From positions 22,012,001 through 22,076,000 of the forward strand of contig OX485803.1 in the NCBI GenBank assembly GCA_950295325.1: 64,000 nt of DNA, in the 5' to 3' direction. Source of the DNA: Polytrichum commune. Lineage: Eukaryota; Streptophyta; Polytrichopsida; Polytrichales; Polytrichaceae. This document shows positions 48,045-59,729 of this stretch, piece by piece. The notes beneath the pieces were generated by a model. It did no database searches and was not told where the DNA came from. It worked only from the letters and a program-made list of their open reading frames with translations. Both the position numbers and the translations under genes were made by a program. Position 1 is the stretch's first letter; every line of letters begins with the position of its first letter.

Positions 48045-48489
48045 GGGGCAGTTTACACTATGGACCATGAAGTCGTCCCACGGCCGTCTAAGCGATGTGA
48101 TTGGACGTTGAAGTCGTCCCGGGACAACTTGGGTTTACACCAAGGAAAAAATGGCAGAGTGACCACGGAGGTTGAGGTTCACAAAATATTATTTTTTAAG
48201 CCTACTCTATCCACTGCCATGGTCCAACGGGTTTTCCGTTGGGACAAGCAAAAGAGGTGGTCCGGGAAAAAGAGCAAGGGCCCATGTCAGAAAATTGCCG
48301 TTTTAAGCCTTTTTGGTGCATGGTCATTCTTCATGGTCCACATTCGGTTTACACCTAGTGAAGGGCCCATGAACCATGAAAACTAATATTTTAGTAACTC
48401 GGACCATGGAAGTCGTCCCATGAAGTCGTCCCACGCAAAATAGGCCTCTTACGTGGGACGACTTCATGGTCCATAGTGTAAACCGCCCC
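48045..48489. mobile_element. Tourist-like MITE, copy E
   Basis: Left end GGGGCAGTTTACACTATGGA plus CCATGAAGTCGTCCCA; right end inverted; TTA duplicated (48,042-48,044 and 48,490-48,492). Shortest copy, 445 bp. Confidence 0.85.
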
Positions 48490-48737
48490 TTACTTGCACT
48501 AGAGCTCGGGCGGAGAGATCAAACTTGCGATTTTCGGGAGTTGGATATAACTTGGATTTGACAAGCTTAAACAATCCAAAGCTCGAGCCACACTTGTGAG
48601 CTTCTTGAGAGTTTGAGCAAGTGTAAGTGGCCATATTTGAAGTGAGGTAACAAGGGGGGGGGGGGGGTGTGTGTGGAGGATCATTCATGACAAGTTAAAG
48701 AATGCTTGAAAGTTTAAAGAACCTGTGTATTTCTTAA

Positions 48738-49111
48738 CCCTTAACGGTCATTGGGTCATTTTGTACGCCTTTGAAACGGTTTTATACATGGTGTTTCTAA
48801 GGGATCAACATGTGGTTATAGGCTCTTTTCTCTTATTTATTTGAAGATTCTCTTTGATCATCAGATTTAGCAAAGTTAGCCAACTTCAATGCGAATCCAT
48901 GTGAAATAAAAAAAAAATACGATCAAGTTTGAGAAGACCCTATGGTACTAAAGTAAGCAAAGTCGTTTTGGGCAATAATAAAATGTTGGAATTTTCCTTT
49001 AAAATGCTATGTAGGGTCTTTGTACATAATCTTCGCCCATGGACTCTATACTCGGATCGGCATGAATTTTTTTAAGAAATCTCCAAGGGGGGCTTTGTTG
49101 ACGTTTAAGGG
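48738..49111. mobile_element. TTAA-flanked MITE, larger diverged copy (374 bp)
   Basis: Left CCCTTAACGGTCA preceded by TTAA; right end reads (complement) CCCTTAAACGTCA, followed by TCAA, one base from TTAA. Confidence 0.5.
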
Positions 49112-49794
49112 TCAAGTGACCTATGTGAAGTAGTTTAGGGTTTTGACTGAGAGTTTGTTGTAGTCATTTCAAATGGGACCCACCAAGACATCTTCTAAGT
49201 TATTGTAAGTTCAGTGAAATTATAATGATGTGTTAAGAAGTTCCATGTCAACAAGAAGGCTCCTTTCTTCATGCTCCTTATCTTTGAACACTCAACCTCT
49301 CTATTGTAAATAACCTTAAAGAGCCTTGAGAGTGGATTTGTTGGCCGATATGACTTACTGTCCTATTATCTTACATGCGGATGAGGTTAAATCCAAGGAC
49401 ATAACACATACTTCATGACATTTTTTTAACGTATGAAGCTAAAATAATGGCTAGTAGGGATCATACACCTATTGCTAGGTGACCCAATATCAAAGTCTAT
49501 GCCAATGTTGGATTGGCATCATCTTTTCAAAAAAAAAAGTCGGGTAATTAGAATGAGGATTTCACATTTTTTTGATACCAACAATGTATGGGTATTTGTG
49601 TTTTTAGTACCATTTGCATTTATATACCATGCAAGAGCCTTTATACTTAAGTAAAATCGCCCCAATATTGATTGGTATACAACCAAGCTCATGATCTCTG
49701 TAGATTTCCATGATAACATGCCCCCTCACCTTACGCAGTCGATGCTCAACACACAACTGCATGTCAGTTCCTATGGATTACCATACTAAATGTA

Positions 49795-49921
49795 CTCCCT
49801 CAGTCCCAAAATTATTGTCCTACTCCCCGGAGTTTAGTATCCCAAAACAAGTTTATATCGGACAAACATTTTGGGATATTAAACTCTGGGGAGTAGGACA
49901 ATAATTTTGGGACGGAGGGAG
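49795..49921. mobile_element. Stowaway MITE (127 bp)
   Basis: The ends CTCCCTCAGTCCCAAAATTA and (complement of right) CTCCCTCCGTCCCAAAATTA are the Stowaway/Tc1-mariner signature. They are flanked by TA duplications at 49,793-49,794 and 49,922-49,923. Pairing runs about 42 bp with only two mismatches and continues weakly inward. The near-perfect arms suggest a recent insertion. Confidence 0.95.
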
Positions 49922-50639
49922 TATGATTTAGTACGGTCTCACACTATTCAACATCGACGCATATTAATTGTCTTGCAAACATCGAGTGGTGGCAACTACA
50001 GAGGTTATCACATGGCACTTGGAGATACTATGTGACAAATCACAAAACCACTCTAATTAACGTGATCTCACACTAAACATAATGCCACACTAATTCAGAT
50101 GTTTAGTTAGTGTAAGTACTCACTAAATTAAACATACAGGGACCCGGAATAACTTACAAGACATTAGACCACGTGTTTAAAACTATGGCCTGATTGGGTG
50201 ACACAACTGCCACGTGGGTATTTGTGGTTCAAGCACCCCTCCTACCGTCACCCATTCACCTACAAACACGCCCAATATTTGAAGATTTCCCTACAAAAAA
50301 GTCTAATAATAAAAATAATAATAAAAAGTAATAATCATCACCGACCGCTGAGTCACTCTCTAATAAGCACACAATATTAATTAGTACTTAATTCTGGGAA
50401 AAGCAGAGACTGGAGTCGACTCGCTTGCCCGGGGACCGGGTTCCCAAATCCGGGAACAAGTCAAGCCGAAAGTTTACGCCCCTGCCCGGGTTAAAGGGAC
50501 CTGTATTGATGAGACTCGCGATTCGCGGGGCCCACCTGCCCGCTCGGGCAGACATGGAAAGTATACTCGTACATACACTTCGTTCAATACGTCTCCCCAG
50601 TTAATACATACGGATACCACGCGGTCCCATACGGAATGG

Positions 50640-50975
50640 TACTTCCCTATACACCTGCCCACCAACCTCTACCTACCTGCCTCCCTCCCGCTCAAACGTA
50701 TAATATACACATACGCTAACGTATAGTACGTATAGTACGAAGACGCGGCACTGTATGGTCGCGGCAGGAGGCCTCGCGGCAGGAATCTTCATGATTATGG
50801 CGCCGTGGGAATCGTAACGAACGTCTCGACGTCTGGAAGTTCGTGGAGTTACTGTTGGAGCTTCACGGGAGTTGGGTTTGGCGGATCGCAGAGGAATTTT
50901 TGACACGTTTGGTGGATTGAGGGATAGAAAGCAAGGAAGAAAGAAAGGAAGGGGGAGAGAGAGAGAGAGAGAGAG
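50640..50975 (+). promoter_or_regulatory. Likely LPEAT1-like promoter and 5' leader start
   Basis: The GC content rises sharply from about 50,400. A TATA-like TATAATATA is at 50,699-50,707, just after a CT-rich patch. A (GA)n tract at 50,955-50,975, common in plant leaders, lies downstream. The distance from the TATA-like site to the ATG (about 840 bp) suggests a long leader, perhaps with an intron; the transcription start is not determined. Confidence 0.35.
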
Positions 50976-51548
50976 CGCCTCCTCATCGGGTGGAGTGTCG
51001 AACCACTTTGTGCAGAAGAATCATTTTGTGGGTGGTGTAAGTAACTTAGCTTATTTGGTGGCTGGTATTTCTGGCAGGGAAAAAAATAAAAGGGTGGTGT
51101 GCAGGCTATGGTGGTCGGACGGCCGGCCGGGAGGCGGTCAGGGATTATTGCGTGGGGTGAGCTTTGGTGGATTAGGGTTTGGGAGATTAGTGATGATACT
51201 TTGGTAATAATTGTGAATTGGTGTGCTTACCTTGTAACAGATTTGCATCTAAAGGGATTATCGAACAATATATTGGAATGTGAAGAGTTTTTGCGATGAT
51301 GATCTACTTGATTGTTGGTTTTGTTCTTCGAGAGAGAATTACCTTACATACCGCTTCTCAATTCCAATTTCAGAGTTCGGGGTAGGTTTTTTGGGTGTTT
51401 GTCCCCCTTTTTTGGATCCTTTGTGAGTGTTAAACCCGTGTGATGATGAGTTTTGAAGGTGGTGTGGGCGATTTTTGCATTTGGGAATTAAATACATTTT
51501 GGTCTTGCAAATACATGCTGCGCGAAGATTAGACGTCCGAGTACCACG

Positions 51549-54500
51549 ATGGGTAATCCTCTGAATGAGGTGGAGTTAGCAGAGGCTAAGGAGAAAGGCT
51601 CAGTAATTCTGCCAAATGCAATCGAGACAGAGTCCGTCGAGGTACCTCTACTATTATCCAAATCATCACCACCACACGACAAGAATGACGAAAATGATGA
51701 AAATGACGATGACGCAAACACACGTGAGTTTCAGAAATATTCAGAAACTCCGGTCGCTATGACGACGGGGGAGGAGTCGTCGTGTCTGAATGGCAACAAG
51801 ATGGGGAAAAATGACCTCAAGTCTGTCAATTGCACATCAAGTGAATTAAGTGAACTGGATGGGCCGGGTGGTGACCAGGATCAGGCACCTCTTCTTTCTG
51901 CACAAAAGCGAAGTGACAAAAAGGTTTTGTCGTCCTCCTCTTCGCATGGAATGGAAACGATTGCATATACTCCCGAATGCTTGAAGGAGATGGAAATCAA
52001 GTACGCAGCATACGTACGCCACGACCATTACGGCAACTGGGGGACGCGAGATGTGTCATTTCTGGAGAAAACGCGAATTCTCGTGGCACTCGGGACGCTA
52101 TGTCCCGTAAGGGTGATTCTGCTCACTTTGTTGTTGGTGACATTTTATGTGATATGCAAGCTGTGTACGCTACGGGTTATGGCATCTTCGGATGATGAAG
52201 GCCAGGAGAGTTTTGCACATATGACGGGTCCCCGACGAACGATTGTTGTGCGGTCGGGCCGGTTTCTTGCGCGAACGATGTTGTTTGTTTTTGGATTCTA
52301 CTACATACCGGTTACGTATCGGACGCCCGACAGGATGCAGAACCTTCACCTCGGCATGGGTGATCTTGATGAGAGTAATAAGGTGAGCAGCGTGGCACAA
52401 TAACCATTGAATGTCTCTTAGGGTGTGTTTATACTGGACATGTCACGATTTGTACAAATCTCCAACAGGTATTGAAAGAGTGTTTTTATTTGGTCTTTGG
52501 TATTGAATGCATATTTAGCACAACCTGTTGAAAAGAGGAAGTGAAAATAAAGTCATGTGTGACAACCGTGATTAAATATGCGTGGTATGTATATGAGTCT
52601 AGGTCATTTAGATGAGCTCCAATCTCCAAATAAGTCATCCTACATACATGTTTGTTCCGATTGGAGGGATGCATATGATAATGGGTGTGATATAGGGGCA
52701 CTTCAGCTAAAATTATCTAGAAGTAACCTCAAACCCCTTTGTATGACATCTTCAGGCCCAGAATGGGCCTCACGGACCTTTAAGGGATCAACTCTACCCA
52801 CTATGGGACAGTTCTTGTAATCTTTGAAATGGTTCTGGTGTAATTGCCCATGTGGCATGTTTGCCAGATGTTACGCCACATATAATGCCTAAGATTGTAT
52901 ATTATATCATCTAATCTGTGAATTGTGACATTGTTGTGGTGAATTCAATAGGAAAATGAAGATGAAAAAGAGGAATCCAGCCGCCCGGGAGCAATAGTAT
53001 CAAATCATGTCTCCTATTTGGACATTCTATATCACATGTCTGCTTCCTTTCCCAGTTTTGTTGCAAAAGTAAGTGTATTGTCTGCTCTGTACTTGTTGTT
53101 CACAATGTTAATCTGCAAATATTGTTCGGTGGTGCAAATGACATGTCCAGAGGGGTGCAGTATATCTCATGTCTTTTGCATTTTCTTTCTTGTAATAGAG
53201 TTATCCTCTAACCCTGCATGACTTTTGGTTGGGAGTTGGTTGTTTTTTTAATATAAACCTTCCATGTTTGGTAAGTTTTTGGTGCATGCTTGGAGGTAGT
53301 GTGGAGGTTTGATTGAAGATCATCTTATATTGGTTCATTGAGTGTCAAACTTATTTTGGCATGCCAAGAGATGGTAAAATGAGTTTTTTCCTCAATGAAC
53401 CAAAGTTGGTCGCTCTTCATTCAAATTCAAACATTACCTCTGAGCACGCACCACAAGTGGACAAATTATTGATATTGATGCAAGACAACCAATGAAAAAT
53501 CATAGGGGACTAACTCTTGACGGAAAGTCCCATTGAGTCAAAGGATAACTCTAGTAGGTTTATACTGTATTTTGTTTTCCTACTTCTCAAAGTAATGATA
53601 ACATATTTGTCTGACTATATTTGCTTTTGGTGAAGGTATGCTCACTTTTGTGGGTCTGTGGTGGTGCATGTTGTTTGAAAAGAGATCAGTGGCGAGGTTG
53701 CCTCTAGTGGGCTTGATCAGGTTTTGCTCTCTTAGTCAAAATTTTACTGAATAAATGACCTTTCAGAACATGCCTATCCCCATCGACCTTTTCTCACCAA
53801 GGAATTTAGATATTTCTTATATATTTGCTGAGACTATGTTGCTTCGATCTAGTAATATATTTCTAGTTATGTAGAACGACCCCATCTCATGTTGCTATAG
53901 AGTTCTGACAACGTATTTTTCTAAGGCATAATTGAGATGATGTAAATTTATTTGTTAAGGTTGCACTTTTGTATTTGCTGTCAAAGTCTAGTTGACATCT
54001 TGCCTATTTTAGCTTCCATCTGGGGATAATAACCTTCAATGGTGATGTTCTGTATTTTGCAGCAAGTGTTTAGGCTGTGTATATGTTCAGCGCGAATCCA
54101 AATCCTCTGATTTTAAAGGCGTTTCAGGCAAGTGTATCACGTGTTTATGTGCTCAATATTTTTGTTGTTGTTGTTGTTGTTATGTATTCAGGATGAAGGT
54201 TTACCGAGCTAGTTATAATTCTTCACTTTGAGAATCACTAATGAGAGCGGTCTTTATATCGTGTTTTTCAGGAGTGGTCTCGGAACGGTTGCAAGCGGCA
54301 CATCGTGATTCAAATGCACCAGCTCTTCTGTTATTTCCAGGTACGACCAACATGTGTATGTTATGGTAAACATTTGTGTTTTTAAGATTTGAGATCTTTT
54401 GATTCATGTCTCTTTACTTTACTTATTTCTTCTTAATTCCTGGATTCAAATGAAGTGGAGTCTGAAGGCATCTTTTCAGCTCGAAAGAAATTGTAGTCAG

Positions 54501-56656
54501 TGTGACATTATATTGTATTACATCTTAGTGTATTGTCACATTCCTTACCTGTGTTTGCACATGTGTGCAGAGGGCACAACAACAAACGGTGATTACCTCT
54601 TACCTTTTAAAACTGGAGCATTTCGAGCACACACCCCTGTGAAGCCAGTCATCCTGAAATACCCATACAAACGGTTCAGCCCCGCATGGGATACAATATC
54701 TGGGGCAAGTTCTCACACTTTTTGTATCTCATTTCTCTGAATGCAGTTATTTATTTATTTTTGTCTGACCCTTACCCCACATGTCGTGTGTTGTGATTCA
54801 TAACCTTAAAGGACCAAGGGGCTCAATGTGCAACCTATATATACAATTTCTACGACCCTTACCAAGTCTTAAAATCTGTCTTATTTATGGGTTTCTAACT
54901 TTAGTTAGTACATTATCTTATGTCAAGGAGAAATCAAACTTTCTACTCATGCGATGTTGATGATCAAAGTATGTGTTTGCATCCAAGGACACCCAGGCGA
55001 TCTATTTGAAACCTAATCTTCAATAACATTTAGGAATTTTGCTGATTTGGAAAGAGCATTTGAAGAACGTGTTAATTTTAGATAGGGTCACTTTGGACAT
55101 AATAGGATAAAAATAGAAAATGTTTAGCTAGAATTACAACTTTTTGTGCAGAGAGACCCAGTTTGGGTCTCTTGGATGCTTAAGAGTTAATGCGTAATTT
55201 GTATGAAATACTTCACCCCTTGAGAAGCTCATGAAAATCAACCCATAACGGGGATGTTCATTTTGGTGCAAGATACTATGTGGATTGTTGAGATTGTAAA
55301 ATTATCTGCCAATATCTGTAGATCAGTAATTTTACGATTATGTATTCCTCAATTGTGTCGAAAACCTAGAACCGCAAACTCTATCTTGATCATATAATTA
55401 TGAATCTGACTGTTGAGTACAGTTGTCAGATGAGAAGAATATATTAATTCGAGTTTGTGTAATTTAACTCACAAATTTATCATTCTTTTCAGGTCCGACA
55501 TCTCATTCTCCTCCTGTGTCAGTTTGTGAACCACCTGGAAGTTGTAAGATTACCTGTATATCAGCCAACAGAGAAGGAGTATGCAGATCCAAAGCTGTAT
55601 GCAAATAATGTTCGGACATTAATGGCTGATGAGGTGGGGCCCCTCTTCTCTTTGAGGATTTTTTGTAAACAGAATTCTGTGTTGGTGAGCATCAGCAGCA
55701 AAAGAATGTAATGTTTTCACGTCATGGAAGTATATCATTGGCCTTTCCTGGAATAGACTTCTAACTTTGATAGGTGTATGTGGTGGTACAGGGGAACCTA
55801 ACGATGACAGACATAGGATTACATGAGAAACGTATTTTCCATGCAGCATTGTTGGGCAAGCAATTCCCAATTGCACCGGCATCTCAAGGTAAGGAAATTT
55901 ATCTATCTTGAATCTCTAATGTTCAAAACCATTGGAGTTTTTGGAGTTATCCGCAAAGTTTCTCAAAGACAGATCAAACCAGGAGTTTGGTCCCTTTTTG
56001 AGATTTTTTTTAATCAAAAGCTTGTTAGAGCATCTTGTGTCAGATTCTAATTAAAAAAGTTGGGTGGTAACTCACCTGGAGTTTGATTTGGTTACATATA
56101 ACTCTTATGATGTAATGTACGTGGGGCCTCAAACAACAATTTTAGTTCAGCACCCACTTCTCCTTTGATATTAAACACGCAATTAGGAAAGATGAGTAGT
56201 AAATCCAAATCAAGGTTGTAGCCATTTCCCTCATAGTTTTCAGAGTTTGTATGAATATCTTATTTATTGTCAAAGTGAGGATAGTTTTCCTACTAAATGA
56301 TCAGATAAGTCCCCCCCCACATTAGGTTAAGTATAGAGTTTAGAATGGTCAACAAAATTTGAGCCACATAATTCTATGCTTACTTTATTTATCCAAAATA
56401 CAACTGGCATCCGCAAATTTAATTGACAATGCTTGCCAATTGAAAAATATGTTTTCTGATCCTTAGAAGTTTAACATAGTTTTAGATTGGTGGGTGAACT
56501 CATTTCTAAACTGACAATGCATCAGAACCTTAGCGCAATCTTCACCACCTTAGGGGGGAATCTTCCTGCTATTATTACTTGAATTTTCACCAATATACTT
56601 ACATGCTTTTATATTCGACTTTGGCAGAGGCAACTGCAGGGAGTGGAAGCAATTAG
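51549..56656 (+). CDS. LPEAT1: Lysophosphatidylethanolamine acyltransferase, LPEAT1-like (nine exons)
   Basis: LPEAT1-type membrane-bound LPLAT/PlsC enzymes transfer acyl-CoA acyl groups to lysophosphatidylethanolamine and related lysophospholipids, at the ER. Exons: 51549-52382, 52952-53068, 53683-53720, 54063-54127, 54272-54340, 54571-54704, 55493-55633, 55792-55888, 56628-56656. Joined in frame: 1,524 nt, 507 residues, TAG at 56,654. Residues 177-208 are hydrophobic (membrane segment), followed by RTIVVRSGRFLAR and a second hydrophobic stretch near 243-253. The catalytic HX4D is H297-D302 (NHVSYLD). FPEGT is 373-377 and VKPVILKYPY 398-407. Exon 3 is only 38 nt and was placed by its peptide RSVARLPLVGLI. 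Introns 4 and 6 begin GCAAGT, not GT. The first about 140 residues are acidic, serine-rich and roughly 110 longer than the Arabidopsis form I recall (about 398 residues). The ATG is the first in frame after a stop at 51,489. Intron 6 carries a short TTAA-type element. High confidence. Confidence 0.92.
54804..55186. mobile_element. TTAA-type short element inside LPEAT1 intron 6
   Basis: The left end CCTTAAAGGACCAAGGGG and the right end (complement CTCTTAAGCATCCAAGAG) resemble the TTAA-flanked element ends at 38,350 and 48,738. TTAA follows at 55,187-55,190; the left flank is ATAA. Degraded. Confidence 0.4.
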
Positions 56657-58085
56657 ATTTGGAAGGAGTGACTGGGGTATCCGCTTATTGTGAAACCTGT
56701 ATTGGAATGTTGTAGTTGAAATATGAAGACCCAGTTTCACAACAACTGTGTATTGGTGAAAGTTACAGATCGTCGAGCCAAAGTGCTTTCATGTCATACA
56801 TTTGACTTAGCCCCAAGGTGGGATGCAATATTGGCTATGTAAGTCATCTCAGGAGGTTCTGAGGCTTCAATGTTGTCACTTCTTTGGCCTTGTATTCTGG
56901 TCCTCACAGTGATGGTATATAAACAAGGGTCTCAAATATTGTTTGTTTGTGACGAAATTGATGCTTTGATAGGAATACTGAGAGCTGGAAGATAGATTCT
57001 GTTCGAATCTACCTACAATTGGATTACCTGCTTTGTGAACAAAAAGTTTTAGTGTACTTCTGTGTGGTATTTCCGAATGCTCTATAGTTGTCAGCTAAAG
57101 CAAGGAGGCTACAGTGTCATGTGGTTTGGCTCACAACTTTGGTGTGCACATTAACATCCTCAACATACCCTGCGCTTTTGAAAGGCTTTCTTGCTGTGGG
57201 TTTCAACCACATTTTGCCATTGGTGTGCAGTTGGAGTGGGTTTACGTTAGGGTCCGGGTCAAGAAATTCGGGGTCCAAAACACCCTTCACAAATCTTCCT
57301 TTTAAACTCAAGATTGGACTCCAGCTTGAAGTTTGGTTTCTCATATTGCGTAGAGAATCTTCAGTTGACAATGCCAAAGACTCGCGCAACTTCATCAATT
57401 GGACTTGAACCTTATTGTAAACTCCTTGTGTACTAATTTTTGCTCTCAGTCAATGAGTTTCTTTTGTCTTGAACCCTGTTGTAAGTGCTAGTTGAAATCC
57501 ACCCTCGGACAATAGAGAATGTTTTATGATGTAATATGTAAGGAATTAAGCAGTCAAATAACCTCTTACTTGGAATGTAAGATCTGGACATATGAATGTG
57601 ACTCTTGTTTTATAATGACCAAACTGCACTTATTTCAATTAGTACGGACCACTTTAACTTTTGTACTAACATTACAAGTGTGCAACATAGAACAATGCAC
57701 ACAACATAGACACATAAAATACCAATATGTATGTTGTGCTCTTATGTGTCATAATTTACCCCCAAGAGTGTTGGTGCAATTACACCATGTAGAATTGATT
57801 GGTCCATGTCATAGTGCAACATCATTGGTGATATGCACTAGACAATGAAAATGGGTTGGGGTGGGAAAAACAATTTGCAGTGTTTTATGCACCAAGGTAA
57901 TGAGGCCTTAAAGTGACACTTAAAGGAGAAAAAATCTATTTCAAGCAGGTTAGATAGTTTGGGAAAATTTCAAAACATTCCATAGATTAGCAGATCTATA
58001 TAAGTCTAAAATTATTTTTCAAAATAAATAAATTTATATGTAGACCACATAAAATCGCAAAGTGAGCCTTTTACTCTCCAATAAA
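56657..58085. other. LPEAT1 3' flank and gene-free stretch
   Basis: 56,657 to about 57,100 probably includes the 3' UTR; no single polyadenylation signal stands out. About 57,230-57,350 shares blocks with 44,925-45,180 (GACTC.AGATTG and AAGTTTGGTTTCT), so a shared MITE-like element is likely. No coding pattern. Confidence 0.3.
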
Positions 58086-58101
58086 GGGGGGGGGGGGGGG
58101 G
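58086..58101. repeat. Homopolymer G16 tract
   Basis: Sixteen G residues preceded by ATAAA; unexplained by any gene. Confidence 0.9.
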
Positions 58102-58740
58102 TCCATTGACGTTGGATTGCTAGGTGAGAATTACCACAAAATTAGTCTTATTGTTGGTGAAGAACTTCGGTGGTCAAACTACCTAGGAGGATATTGCACC
58201 ATTTTTTCAATTTGTACGAGTTGGACTACATGCATTTCTTTATACAACCCTTTGTAATTAGGGTCTTCCATTTTTGTGTAGCATAGTGAGTGTATTACCT
58301 AGTGCTTGGTTATAGGTGGATAAATATTGGAGAAGATAGTATGGGATGTGCAGTTTGCAAATTTTCAGTATTAATGAGGAGCACAAAAAAGAGTTTTAAA
58401 AACATGTTGCTTTTTACTATTCTAGAAGCAAGGATTGTCCAAAAGACCCATAAGAGACATTAACGTTCAAATTGCTTGTTGGTAGTTAGGCACGATCTCG
58501 TGAAACTCAGATAGAAGGAAGATGTATGCAAAAACTTGGCCTCTATAATCTGTAATGAATGAATTAGGAAATGCATTATTGAGGATGGGGTAAAATCGCA
58601 AGGATGAATGTCCAAGACTAAGGAGTGTGGATGAATGGGAAATCGATGGATGAGGAGTGGGATGACTATTATCTATATAAAATAAAATGAAAGTGATCTA
58701 CACATATAGATAAGGAGACTTTAGTCTATATATAGAAATC

Positions 58741-58909
58741 TTTGAGACTTCTAAAGCTATCTCGTGGATGTTATGTATATATAGGGCTCAGGAGAGGGAG
58801 AAGACATGTTATGTTGTGTGTGTGCCTCTAGGTCAGGAGGTGAGCATTTCGTCAATAAATGATTCTTTATGAACGGTTTAACAAGGTACGTTACAATTTG
58901 GTATCAGAG
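58741..58909 (+). mobile_element. Candidate LTR 3' portion with tRNA-iMet primer-binding site
   Basis: TGGTATCAGAG at 58,899-58,909 is complementary to the 3' end of initiator tRNA-Met, the standard plant Copia/Gypsy primer-binding site. It lies three bases after a CA-ending segment (TTACA, 58,891-58,895). Upstream are TATATATAGGG near 58,772 (TATA) and AATAAA near 58,855 (poly(A) signal), in the order expected of an LTR. The LTR left end, gag-pol and a second LTR were not found, so it is truncated or a non-autonomous relic. Confidence 0.5.
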
Positions 58910-59540
58910 TGTTGTGTTTTGTTGAATTGCATTGTGTTGCGTTGTGCCCATGGTTTGTTTTATAGTGTTGTAATTTTCTTTAGCACTATGGTTTCATTCG
59001 GTAATGCTCATCTTGAAAAAAAATCAAAGAGGTGGGGTTCCCAACCTTGGGCTGTTATCTAATTGAATTCTTGATGCAATCTCCCAAGCTGTTGTCATGG
59101 CTATGGAGAAACATACATACAATTGTAAGAAGAATAAGAAGAAATCTAGATCTCCCTCATGTCATACTTCTTCCTCTTCCTGTACCCACTTCCTTTTCAC
59201 TCATCACACCTTAGGTTGTTGTAGTGTTGCTCCGGCAACACCATAATCAACTCAAGATTTGATTTTCAAGAATGGAAGTCCACATCTAATCATTGGCTAG
59301 ATAGATAGAAACTCCGGTCCCTTTTAGGGGCCGGCGTGAATGGAGTGTCCGTTCGTAATGCCAACAACCCGATGCCCAGAGGACATGGGGAAGCTGGGAC
59401 AAAACTACTCTCCTCTTTCGAGGATGGACACTATAGTAACCGAGAAACAAATAACGTGGGCCGATCATGGCCCACGGCGGTGCATGCCTTTTAGGTATAA
59501 TTAGTGTTTTTGTTATGAGAGTGAACGCCAAGTCATGATT

Positions 59541-59620
59541 CCTCGGTTGGTTGTGGGAGGATGTTTGAGTTAAGACGTTCCGGGTTCGATTTCAGTCGAG
59601 TCCGTATGATCGTCTAAAAT
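59541..59620 (+). other. tRNA-like Pol III box candidate
   Basis: CGGGTTCGATTTCAG resembles a B box, with an A-box-like TTGGTTGTGGGAGG about 30 nt upstream. The structure is too poor for a tRNA; possibly a SINE head. Weak. Confidence 0.25.
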
Positions 59621-59729
59621 GTAACGCGTGACTTGGTGCTGCAAGTGAGTAAAAAGCAGGAATTTGTACCAACCAACCGGCACCAATCCCTCATTCTGAG
59701 CTGTAAATAGATACTAAATATTATATAAG

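Noticed and set aside
47594-48386. Open frames of 86 and 146 codons with repeated TMDHEVVPRP text
   Set aside because: They are translations of Tourist-like terminal repeats, not genes.
50872-51207. 111-codon plus frame in the LPEAT1 leader
   Set aside because: Starts at a non-ATG codon and is driven by the (GA)n tract; more likely 5' leader.
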